The notes beneath the pieces are model-generated. The model was not told where the DNA came from. It saw nothing but the letters and a program-made list of their open reading frames with translations, and made no database searches. Below are positions 27,088 through 34,506 of a DNA stretch of 64,000 nt, one piece after another. Numbering within the stretch: the first letter of the stretch is position 1; each line of letters opens with the position of its first letter. This DNA comes from Bacteriovoracaceae bacterium UBA3083 (lineage in GTDB: Bacteria; Bdellovibrionota; Bacteriovoracia; Bacteriovoracales; Bacteriovoracaceae), in NCBI GenBank assembly GCA_002366565.1, contig DFBJ01000012.1, positions 496,001 through 560,000 on the forward strand. Direction: 5' to 3'. The translations under genes were made by a program, and so were the position numbers.

Positions 27088-28386
27088 ATGAAAACCTATC
27101 AAATACTTCTAATCTTAACAATATCTCTATTTAGTTTTTTTAAAGAAACTAAGGCACAAGATATTCATCTAAATAAAGTTCTAGAATTAAACATAGACTC
27201 TCCTATTACTCCTGCAACTTTTAACTATATTTCTCAAGGCTTTAAAAGAGCAGATAAACAAAATAGTGATGCTATTTTAGTAAAACTGAACACTCCTGGT
27301 GGACTTGTGTCTACAACGAAAGAGATACTTTCACTTATAGGGGAAAGCTCAATACCTATCATTGTATGGGTCACGCCAGAAGGTTCAAGTGCTACAAGTG
27401 CGGGTGCTATTATAGCCAGTGCAGCACATATACTTTTGATGTCAGAAGGAACAAATATTGGAGCAGCAACTCCTATTCAGATGACTGGGGATATTGAAAA
27501 GACCGATGTGAGATCAAAGTCTGTCAATGACCTGAAGGCCCTTGTTCAAAGCTTAGCTCAAACGAGAGGGAGAAATGCAACTCTCTTTGGAGATATGATT
27601 GAGAAGGCCTCTAGCTTTGAAGCAAACTTAGCGAAAAAAGAAAACTTAATTGACGATATTTTAAATAAGAAAGAAGACCTATCTTCATTAATAAATGAGA
27701 GAGTAATTCATATTCAAGGTGAAGATCGTAAAATTATTTCAGAAAGTATTAACTACTCTGTTTATGAAATGGACTTAGGACAACAATTACTGAATATATT
27801 TGCTAATCCAAATACTGCATATGTTTTATTCCTTATTGGTGCCGCACTTATTTATCTAGAGTTCCAGGCTCCTGGTGGCCTAATTGCTGGTTCAGTGGGT
27901 ACTCTTGCCTTGTTACTTGCAGCAATTGGCTTTCAAGTACTTCCACTAAACTTTGGAGCAATGGCACTTATCATATTGGGTTTTGTATTATTTATAATAG
28001 AAATCTATGTAACAAGTTACGGTATATTATCTTTAGCTGGTCTAGGCAGTTTTGTCTCTGGCTCGCTATTCTTATTAAGAACAGAAGATAGTTATATCAT
28101 GATTAGCCAAACACTTATTTATTCTGCAGCCTTAGCAATTGCATTCTTTTTAATGCTTATAGGTTATGTCATTGTAAAAGACCATAAGAATATCGGCAAA
28201 ATGAAATTCAACTCACAGGTTGGTGAGTCCGCTACGATAATAGCATTAATGGGAAATGAATCTGGAATAAATAAATATCAAGTTAAACTACATGGAGAAG
28301 TTTGGAATTTAGAAAGCTCCAAAGATTATAAAATGGGTGAGGCCGTCGTTATCTTAGAACAAACTGAGCTATGTCTAAAAGGCTAG
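27088..28386 (+). CDS. NfeD-family membrane serine protease (long form)
   Basis: The ATG at 27088 has AGGAT nine bases upstream and starts the signal peptide KTYQILLILTISLFSFFKETKA; the open frame from GTG 27046 adds an unlikely extension. The 432 residues comprise a ClpP-class protease domain (GGLVSTTKEI, then SATSAGAIIASAA with the presumed catalytic Ser), four or five membrane helices (about 225-360) and a C-terminal NfeD OB-fold (QVGESATIIAL to the end). Such proteins usually act with a stomatin/slipin partner; a slipin gene lies 2.2 kb downstream. Its 3' end overlaps the convergent neighbour by 12 bases. Confidence 0.88.
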   Translation: MKTYQILLILTISLFSFFKETKAQDIHLNKVLELNIDSPITPATFNYISQGFKRADKQNSDAILVKLNTPGGLVSTTKEILSLIGESSIPIIVWVTPEGSSATSAGAIIASAAHILLMSEGTNIGAATPIQMTGDIEKTDVRSKSVNDLKALVQSLAQTRGRNATLFGDMIEKASSFEANLAKKENLIDDILNKKEDLSSLINERVIHIQGEDRKIISESINYSVYEMDLGQQLLNIFANPNTAYVLFLIGAALIYLEFQAPGGLIAGSVGTLALLLAAIGFQVLPLNFGAMALIILGFVLFIIEIYVTSYGILSLAGLGSFVSGSLFLLRTEDSYIMISQTLIYSAALAIAFFLMLIGYVIVKDHKNIGKMKFNSQVGESATIIALMGNESGINKYQVKLHGEVWNLESSKDYKMGEAVVILEQTELCLKG

Positions 28387-29592
28387 TTCGTAACGTAACC
28401 ACGCCTCTTTCTCTCCATATCTCTCGCCTACAATTTGGAAGCTTACCATTTGAGACTCACCGAATTTCTGAGTTCGGCTGAGTTCAGCCGAGGTTCCACT
28501 AATATCATTTTTTAGAACTAAACTTGTACTGGCTCCCTTCTCTCCGTCTAAAGAGAAGTAGACCTTTTGTTCTTTATTGCTAGTAATAGAATACTTAGTC
28601 TTTAGTTTTAAGCCACTATCTAAAATATCAATACTCATAGGTATCTGGAGTTCAGCGTGATCTTTTTCTAAATCAATCTTCGCAAAATCATCACCTTCTC
28701 TAGATGCTATACTCATTGAAACTTGTTGCTTCTTTGTACTAATTTCTGATTCAGTTTTGACAGCAAAGATTTCGGCAACACTAGTGAAAGATTTCCCTTT
28801 AACTAGTGTTAACTTCTTTGGGATATTATTTTTATGCTCTATAGATATACCAACACCATAGTCTACTTTATCACTAGAGCTATCAACGACTTCTTCGTCC
28901 TCGTCAGAGCTACTCGCCCAGAGTTCCCAACTATCTTCCTTATCACTCTTTTTCTTTTTTTCTTTATTGGAATTATCAATCAACTTTTTCTTAAGCCTGT
29001 AGTAAGTTACCTTTGCTTTCTCTGAGTCATGGACATCTATACGAATAATAATATTTTTATCCTCACCTTCTCCTCTATAAAAATATGTTCTCTTTTTTTT
29101 ATCTCTTATTTGGATGGCGTTAATTTTCTCTATAGGTATTTGATCACTAATTAAAATTGTTGATTTTTCAAGATCAATATCTTCAACATTTTCATTATTT
29201 ATTGAATCATCAAAACGCTCACAGGTAGATTCACCAGTTAAGTAGTTTTCACTAAATGTATAGTGGTATAAAGCATCAAACCCAGAGACCTGTTCCAACG
29301 TGCGATTTTCAGGATTTTTAGCATCTTCAATTTCTGCTGTCTTAAGAATGATTTCATTTACATCTTCAATGAGTGGCGTAAGAGAGTCGCAATAAATACA
29401 AAGCTTTTCATCAGTCCTCTGCAGCTCAGGGAGTGGAACTACTTCAAAACCTCCGGCCTTCTTAATTTCTTTATATGTTTCATACGCTTCCATTATTTCA
29501 TTCTTCAAATCAGTATCAATATCAATATCTAAAGTTTGGCCAAAACTATTTGAAGCTATTAAAAATATAAGAAAACAAAGCTTATTCAACAT
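28375..29592 (-). CDS. Exported protein, possible outer-membrane beta-barrel
   Basis: A 405-residue protein with the signal peptide LNKLCFLIFLIASNSFGQ, a helical N-terminal part with a CIYC motif near residue 66, a charged linker (KEKKKKSDKEDSWELW, then SSSDEDEEVVDSSS about 218-240) and a C-terminal third of alternating polar/hydrophobic strands ending in the aromatic residue of AWLRYELAF, the pattern of outer-membrane barrel proteins. No family recognised. It is a single gene, convergent with the NfeD gene. Confidence 0.72.
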   Translation of the reverse strand: MLNKLCFLIFLIASNSFGQTLDIDIDTDLKNEIMEAYETYKEIKKAGGFEVVPLPELQRTDEKLCIYCDSLTPLIEDVNEIILKTAEIEDAKNPENRTLEQVSGFDALYHYTFSENYLTGESTCERFDDSINNENVEDIDLEKSTILISDQIPIEKINAIQIRDKKKRTYFYRGEGEDKNIIIRIDVHDSEKAKVTYYRLKKKLIDNSNKEKKKKSDKEDSWELWASSSDEDEEVVDSSSDKVDYGVGISIEHKNNIPKKLTLVKGKSFTSVAEIFAVKTESEISTKKQQVSMSIASREGDDFAKIDLEKDHAELQIPMSIDILDSGLKLKTKYSITSNKEQKVYFSLDGEKGASTSLVLKNDISGTSAELSRTQKFGESQMVSFQIVGERYGEKEAWLRYELAF

Positions 29593-29682
29593 AGGTGACT
29601 TATCGGATAAACTTAAAATAACTATGAATGTTTTCTTGCATATTCCACAGATATCATTTAATAATATTAAAAAGAGGAACTT

Positions 29683-29832
29683 ATGACATTACCAAGAAAG
29701 AAATTATCCAACGTTTTCACTCTACTTTTTGCTTTAAATAATCATGGAATTGTAAAATTTGATGACGTTCATTGGCTTAGATCAGAATTCGCACAATGGG
29801 CAGACTCTCTATTAAAGAAAGTAAACCTATAA
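29683..29832 (+). CDS. Small conserved-looking protein, 49 residues
   Basis: An ATG with AGAGGAAC seven bases upstream opens a 49-codon frame (TLPRKKLSNVFTLLFALNNH then GIVKFDDVHWLRSEFAQWAD) that ends immediately before a perfect hairpin. The well-placed ribosome site, the amphipathic composition and the terminator make it a real small gene rather than chance. No signal peptide or known motif. Function unknown. Confidence 0.65.
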   Translation: MTLPRKKLSNVFTLLFALNNHGIVKFDDVHWLRSEFAQWADSLLKKVNL

Positions 29833-29835
29833 TCA

Positions 29836-29855
29836 GCGACCTCTTTCGAGGTCGC
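29836..29855. terminator. Hairpin shared by small gene and MazG-like gene
   Basis: GCGACCTC, loop TTTC, GAGGTCGC: a perfect 8-base stem between two convergent genes, three bases after the plus-strand stop. No T-run, so it may rely on position or help both directions. Confidence 0.6.
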
Positions 29856-29864
29856 AATCATTAC

Positions 29865-30257
29865 TTAATTCATATTTTGTTTTTCAAGAATTTTTCTTTC
29901 AGTTTCAAGATCACGGTTTTCAGCTTTCTCTTCTGAAAACTTTTCTCCATATCTTGCTTTTAATTTCTCAATATTTCGTTCCATAACATCGCTCATCTCA
30001 ACACCTAGCTCATCAGAAACAATTGCTAAGTACCAAAATAAGTCCCCCATCTCTTCTGCAAGATTTACTCTATCAAGTTCTTTTCCATAAAAGATATGCT
30101 TCTTTAAGGCATCAAGAAACTCTCCAGCTTCTGTAGATAAACCAATACCTGCATGAAGAAGTCTCTTAACTCCATCATTTTCTAATCTAGTATTCATAGA
30201 TTTAAAATCAGTTGATTCAGTCTTAATTGCTAATTTTACATAATCTTGTGTGTTCAT
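29865..30257 (-). CDS. MazG-like nucleotide pyrophosphohydrolase
   Basis: A 130-residue all-alpha NTP-PPase. The metal-binding acidic motif is visible as LSTEAGEFLDALK (about 40-52) and NLAEEMGDLFWYLAIV (about 65-80), the paired ExxE...ExxD helices of MazG-type enzymes that hydrolyse (d)NTPs to monophosphate. The C-terminal tail is charged and probably disordered. The ATG follows GGGGGATAT. A house-cleaning role on non-canonical nucleotides is inferred from the family. Confidence 0.85.
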   Translation of the reverse strand: MNTQDYVKLAIKTESTDFKSMNTRLENDGVKRLLHAGIGLSTEAGEFLDALKKHIFYGKELDRVNLAEEMGDLFWYLAIVSDELGVEMSDVMERNIEKLKARYGEKFSEEKAENRDLETERKILEKQNMN

Positions 30258-30576
30258 ATATCCCCCATTTGAAACTAACTTCTCAATTAGCTCCTAAACA
30301 GTCAATACCCCGAAGGGTCCGGACACTTAGGATAATTATAGGAGGGAATATTTAGGTAGGATTTCTGGAGGATGTCTTGAATTTTTAACTCAGTGGTCTC
30401 TAAGTGTCCTTCTCAATTATCATCACATTATGCCAATCAAAAAATGTCACAATTATGTAAACTTTAAGTCAAATCGAACAATATTTAAGTCGCAATGCAA
30501 TGAGCACCTGATATTCTTGATGTCTGAATATATTGAGATAGAATACCTACTAAATTAATATTTTTTGGAGAAAAAA
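30258..30576. other. Intergenic region with a structured, GGA-rich segment
   Basis: This gap has no gene. It carries the GGA-rich element at 30307-30409 described separately and otherwise AT-rich promoter-like sequence before the slipin gene. Confidence 0.6.
30307..30409 (+). ncRNA. Candidate CsrA-titrating small RNA or structured leader
   Basis: Seven GGA triplets occur between 30321 and 30372 at roughly ten-base spacing, most as AGGA or similar, in DNA where G is scarce. The block is closed by a perfect 10-base inverted repeat, GGACACTTAG (30321-30330) and CTAAGTGTCC (30400-30409). A small ACCC/GGGT hairpin lies just before (30307-30318); read on the minus strand its loop is TTCG, the stable tetraloop. 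The GGA repetition recalls CsrB/RsmZ-type RNAs on the plus strand, but promoter and terminator are not clear, and a minus-strand leader of the MazG-like gene is an alternative. Confidence 0.35.
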
Positions 30577-31323
30577 ATGAACATTATGCCATTCGTCCCG
30601 TTTATTGTTATCTTACTAATTCTCTTATTTAACACTATTAAAGTATTAAATGAATATGAGAGAGCTGTAGTTTTCAGACTAGGTAGATTCTCAGGAGTTC
30701 GAGGCCCAGGGCTAATAATCCTGATCCCTGGAATTGAAAAGATGAGTAGAGTTGATCTAAGAACAGTAACAATGGATATTCCATCTCAAGATATTATCTC
30801 GAAAGATAACGTTACACTTAAAGTAAATGGTGTCGTTTACTTCAGAGTTAACAATCCAGAAAAAGCAATTATTGCAGTTGAAGACAGCTTACAAGCAACA
30901 GCACAAATAGCTCAAACAACTCTTAGATCAGTAATTGGTCAATTTGAACTAGATGAAATCCTTTCACAAAGAGAAGAGATTAATCAAAAGTTACAAACAA
31001 TTCTTGATGATCAAACTGAACCTTGGGGAATTAAAGTCTCAGCTGTAGAAGTTAAAGCAATTGACCTACCTATAGAAATGCAAAGGGCCATGGCGAAGCA
31101 AGCTGAAGCAGAAAGAGATAAGAGAGCAAAAGTTATCTCTGCAGATGGTGAACTACAAGCATCTAAAAAATTAGCTGAAGCTGCTGAGATACTAGGAAGT
31201 CAAAAAGACGCAATCACACTAAGATACTTAGATACAATGAAAGAAATATCAACAGGAGATGGAAAGACTACGACATTCTTCCCTCTACCAGTAGACTTCT
31301 TAAATATGCTTACTAAGAAATGA
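30577..31323 (+). CDS. Slipin/stomatin (SPFH-family) membrane protein
   Basis: The ATG at 30577 has GGAG seven bases upstream (the open frame also allows a TTG at 30565, which overlaps that site). The 248 residues start with one membrane helix (FVPFIVILLILLFN), followed by the SPFH domain: LNEYERAVVFRLGRFSGVRGPGL, the VDLRTVTMDIPSQDIISKDNV signature, and the helical QAEAERDKRAKVISADGELQA segment. Such proteins form oligomeric membrane microdomains and usually pair with NfeD proteases; a long NfeD is encoded 2.2 kb upstream but not in the same operon. It is coupled to the DOMON-like gene by an ATGA overlap. Confidence 0.92.
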   Translation: MNIMPFVPFIVILLILLFNTIKVLNEYERAVVFRLGRFSGVRGPGLIILIPGIEKMSRVDLRTVTMDIPSQDIISKDNVTLKVNGVVYFRVNNPEKAIIAVEDSLQATAQIAQTTLRSVIGQFELDEILSQREEINQKLQTILDDQTEPWGIKVSAVEVKAIDLPIEMQRAMAKQAEAERDKRAKVISADGELQASKKLAEAAEILGSQKDAITLRYLDTMKEISTGDGKTTTFFPLPVDFLNMLTKK

Positions 31324-31850
31324 TTTACAAACTCACTCCATTTACAAAAATGAACACCTCGCTAGATCTTCTAGCGAGTGCTCTTCTAGAGAAGAATAGC
31401 CTTTATTTAAACTACAAACTAACTGGAGATCTAAGTAAAATAAAGATCCCCAAACAACTTGAACATAAAAGAGAAATAGGACTCTGGGAGTCTACTTGCT
31501 TTGAATTTTTCTTTTTAAATGAGGAAGATCATTCATATTATGAATTTAACTTTTCTCCTTCTGGAAAATGGAATTGCTTCTTTTTTAATAAGCAAGGTGA
31601 TCAGCTCAAAGAAACAGAATGTAATGTTTTAAACTTTAATTGTAATAGAGAAGACAACTTCTTTGAACTGCAAATAGAGATAGATATGAACTCTCTTAAG
31701 GAGTCATTTAGAAATTTAGATGAATTTAAAATGAATCTAACTACAGTTATTGAGGCTGATGATCTTTCTTACTGGGCCTTAGATCATGGAAAGGAAAAAC
31801 CTAATTTTCACGACTTTAAATACTTTCGTAAAAATAAAAAAGTCAGGTAA
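31320..31850 (+). CDS. DOMON-like domain protein
   Basis: A 176-residue beta-sandwich protein with the block GLWESTCFEFFFLNEED, then YYEFNFSPSGKWNCFFF, and TVIEADDLSYWALDHGKEKPNFHD at the C-terminus, typical of bacterial DOMON-like single-domain proteins of unknown function. No signal peptide, so it is probably cytoplasmic. Its ATG overlaps the slipin stop (ATGA). Its stop codon lies inside a hairpin that serves as terminator for the convergent gene. Confidence 0.8.
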   Translation: MIYKLTPFTKMNTSLDLLASALLEKNSLYLNYKLTGDLSKIKIPKQLEHKREIGLWESTCFEFFFLNEEDHSYYEFNFSPSGKWNCFFFNKQGDQLKETECNVLNFNCNREDNFFELQIEIDMNSLKESFRNLDEFKMNLTTVIEADDLSYWALDHGKEKPNFHDFKYFRKNKKVR

Positions 31851-31873
31851 CAAGCCGAAACTTGTTACCTGAC
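31842..31873. terminator. Perfect 13-base terminator hairpin overlapping a stop codon
   Basis: GTCAGGTAACAAG, loop CCGAAA, CTTGTTACCTGAC. Read on the minus strand it is followed by TTTTTTATTTTT, a textbook intrinsic terminator for the gene at 31895-32311. The TAA of the plus-strand DOMON-like gene lies within the left arm. Confidence 0.85.
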
Positions 31874-31894
31874 ACCCACACACTACACATCTTA

Positions 31895-32311
31895 CTACTG
31901 GCACAACCCAGTAGCAGAAGAAATATCTATTTTCATTAATTCTTTAAAACTTGGATTTGAACTAGTCTCAATTAAAACTTCAACTGTTTCAAAAGCATCT
32001 TCATCACTAACAGCATCAAAATTTCTAAATTCAAAAGAGATATAAATCTTCGTATCAAAAGAAGTCTTTGAATTTTCTGGTACATGAACCACATCTGTAA
32101 AAGAATCAGTCATCAGTATATCTAGACGTTGGTCTAAAGAATCATCTCCACCACCAAAACATCTGTTTAAAAGAGTCTTACTAATAAGTCTTTCCATTCT
32201 ATTATCAAACTTCCCTGCCAAGTCATCATTTAAATAACGATAAACAACTTGTGTATCCGCCATTACAGAAACAATTGTAAGCAAGCAAATAATTGATAAA
32301 AACTTTTTCAT
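31895..32311 (-). CDS. Small exported protein of unknown function
   Basis: A 138-residue protein with signal peptide KKFLSIICLLTIVSVMA, a mature part rich in acidic residues and predicted beta strands, and two cysteines (RCFGGGDDS and the penultimate residue in GLCQ) that could pair. No family recognised. GGAGAAAG precedes the ATG and a strong terminator follows, so it is a single-gene unit, probably periplasmic. Confidence 0.75.
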   Translation of the reverse strand: MKKFLSIICLLTIVSVMADTQVVYRYLNDDLAGKFDNRMERLISKTLLNRCFGGGDDSLDQRLDILMTDSFTDVVHVPENSKTSFDTKIYISFEFRNFDAVSDEDAFETVEVLIETSSNPSFKELMKIDISSATGLCQ

Positions 32312-32426
32312 AAAACTTTCTCCAAATTCTTTAATTTGTTGTAGGACTTTCTAGAATGTTTATTTTCCTTTTACAATTGCTTGAAACTAAACGTGTTAAG
32401 TTTTCCTGCGCAAACTTTGTGAAACA

Positions 32427-32443
32427 TTCGCAAAAAGTGCGAA
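32427..32443. promoter_or_regulatory. Palindrome upstream of TIGR02147 gene
   Basis: TTCGCA-AAAAG-TGCGAA, a perfect dyad with 6-base arms, 46 bases before the ATG of the TIGR02147 regulator. A likely operator; a partial GCGCA copy lies about 20 bases upstream. Confidence 0.4.
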
Positions 32444-32488
32444 TTTTATTTAAGAATTTGAAATAAAGCACGATAAGCTTATAGAATT

Positions 32489-33322
32489 ATGGAAAAAGAA
32501 AAGAGATTGAATATATTCGAATACGCCGATTATCGTGAGTTTCTTAGAGACTTTAACGAGATGAAGAAGCGTGTAAATCCTTCATGGTCTTTTGGCCTGT
32601 GGGCATCCAAACTTGGACTTAATAGTATCTCTTCAATAACAATGATTATTAATGGGCAAAGACATGCTGGTAAGAAGATTCAAGCCTCACTAATTAAGTA
32701 TTTTAATTTTAATTCAAAAGAAACTTACTATTTTGAGGAATTAGTTAAAATTGCCAAAAGTAGCAAGAACGACCCTAGCCTAACAATTCTAATGTTAGAA
32801 CAGAACGATGACCTAAAATCTCTTAGAGAAGAAAATACTGAACAAGTAGACCTCTTCTTTAACTGGAAGGCACATTGTGTGAAAGAACTCACTCAATTAA
32901 AGGACTTTGTCCCAGATGGTGAATGGATAGAAAAAAGAACTAATTCACTTATCAAAAAAGAAGAGGCCAATAAGCTTTTGACGGCATTATTAAAAAGTAA
33001 CTTCATAGAGACAAGTAACCTTAATGGAAAAGAGTCACTAGTTGCTGTTAGTGCTATTCACCCAACTAAAGAAGTGACGATGGAAGCTGCTAAGGCCTAT
33101 CACAAAGGGTTAATGGATAACTCCTATGAAGCAATTAATACTAATAAAGAAAAAAGATCTTTAAACGCTACAACACTCTCAGTATTAAAAGATGATATTC
33201 CAAAAGCAAAAGAGCTTATAAGAGAGTTTCAAATTCATTTTTCTGAGGAAATTGAACAAAACCCTGCTGATGAAGTCTATCAATTAAATATTCAATTCTT
33301 CCCTTTAACTAATAAAGATTAA
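32489..33322 (+). CDS. TIGR02147 family regulator-like protein
   Basis: The 277 residues match the TIGR02147/DUF4423 family known from Fibrobacter and Bdellovibrio relatives: IFEYADYREFLRDFNEMKK at the N-terminus, a WSFGLWASKLGLNSISSITMIINGQR helix-turn-helix-like segment (about 35-60), a central four-helix region with WKAHCVKELTQL and a C-terminal NIQFFPLT strand. These proteins are multi-copy in predatory bacteria and thought to be regulators. It has a dyad in its promoter. No Shine-Dalgarno of note is visible, so translation may depend on another signal. Confidence 0.85.
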   Translation: MEKEKRLNIFEYADYREFLRDFNEMKKRVNPSWSFGLWASKLGLNSISSITMIINGQRHAGKKIQASLIKYFNFNSKETYYFEELVKIAKSSKNDPSLTILMLEQNDDLKSLREENTEQVDLFFNWKAHCVKELTQLKDFVPDGEWIEKRTNSLIKKEEANKLLTALLKSNFIETSNLNGKESLVAVSAIHPTKEVTMEAAKAYHKGLMDNSYEAINTNKEKRSLNATTLSVLKDDIPKAKELIREFQIHFSEEIEQNPADEVYQLNIQFFPLTNKD

Positions 33323-33486
33323 TCTAGTCACTACCACTAAAAAGTATTTACCAAATATAATATTAGAAACTTAACGCACATCTCATACCTAAGAATAACT
33401 ATTCTGTAAGTTTTTCGTGACGAATTCCGACTTCTCTGGTCAAATATTTTCACACACACAACAACACATTTTCTCGGAGACTCACT

Positions 33487-34389
33487 ATGGACTTGATGCC
33501 AATCAATGACATCATCGTTAACAATAAATATCTAAGAACTAATACAAATGTAGACAATTTAATAGAGAGTATTGAAAACATAGGCTTAATAAGCCCTCTT
33601 ATAATCAATCTAGAAAACAAGTTAATTGCTGGTGGTCGTCGCTACTCTGCTCTAAAAAAACTAGGAAAAGAAGAAGTTCCAGTTATCAAAGTTGACGAGG
33701 GTGAACTTAAAGAAGAACTTATTTCTATCGATGAAAACCTTGTTAGAAAAAACCTTACAGATTTAGAATTTGAAAATTGTCTCAATAGAGGTAAAGAGAT
33801 TTACGAAAAACTTAATCCTAATTTAAAAGAAGAAATTACGATCAAGGATCTAGCAAGACCTTCTAAGAAGAAAGCTTCTGAAGAGGACTTAAATGATGAA
33901 TTAAGTGCTGCTGTAGAGCAAGCTGAGATAAGAACATTCGTAAAAGATACGGCCGATAAAACGGGTCTAAGTGAGCGAGCAATCAAGGCCGCAATTTTAA
34001 GAGATAGAGACTCTTCAAATAGTGTTAAGAATGCAAGACTAAATGGTGAACTTGGGGCAACTCAAGCTAACGAGCTCATCAAGTTACCTCAAGAGGTACA
34101 AGAAGAGATTCTTCCTTTCATAAGAGAGAAAGCAGCTAATGTTGTAAAAGATCTCGTAAAAGAAGTTCAAAACGTTGGTGCAAAAGAAGCGATTGAAAAA
34201 GTACTTGCTAAAGATCCACTTATTACAGATTTTAAAGCAATTAAAAATACAACGAAGAGACTTAACAGAACACTTATTAAAGTTATTACAGAGAATAGAT
34301 CTGTAGAGGGAAAAGAAAGAGAAGATGCTATGAAAGAGCTAATTTCTCTAAAATCTTCTATCGATGAGCTAATCGAATTCTACCAATAA
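33487..34389 (+). CDS. ParB/Srx-domain protein (orphan)
   Basis: A 300-residue protein with the ParB N-terminal CTPase/nuclease fold: PLIINLENKLIAGGRRYSALKKLG (GERR-type box, about 36-60) and SIDENLVRKNLTDLE (ENLxRxxL box, about 79-93), then a helix-turn-helix region (TGLSERAIKAAILRDRDS) and a long helical C-terminus. No parA lies beside it and no parS-like sequence is obvious, so it is probably an accessory ParB-like regulator or nucleoid protein rather than the chromosome partition ParB. TCGGAGA lies eight bases before the ATG and a perfect terminator follows. Confidence 0.83.
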   Translation: MDLMPINDIIVNNKYLRTNTNVDNLIESIENIGLISPLIINLENKLIAGGRRYSALKKLGKEEVPVIKVDEGELKEELISIDENLVRKNLTDLEFENCLNRGKEIYEKLNPNLKEEITIKDLARPSKKKASEEDLNDELSAAVEQAEIRTFVKDTADKTGLSERAIKAAILRDRDSSNSVKNARLNGELGATQANELIKLPQEVQEEILPFIREKAANVVKDLVKEVQNVGAKEAIEKVLAKDPLITDFKAIKNTTKRLNRTLIKVITENRSVEGKEREDAMKELISLKSSIDELIEFYQ

Positions 34390-34398
34390 TAAATATAT

Positions 34399-34423
34399 GC
34401 CCTAAGTAGCTGATACTTAGGGC
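34399..34423 (+). terminator. Terminator of the ParB-domain gene
   Basis: GCCCTAAGTA, loop GCTGA, TACTTAGGGC: a perfect 10-base stem nine bases after the stop, followed by AATTT. Confidence 0.7.
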
Positions 34424-34506
34424 AATTTGACGCATACTTTCTAGTCACACTCCGGCCATTTTTATACACTACACCTCAAAATAAGTTAATCAATACAAGG
34501 ATATAT

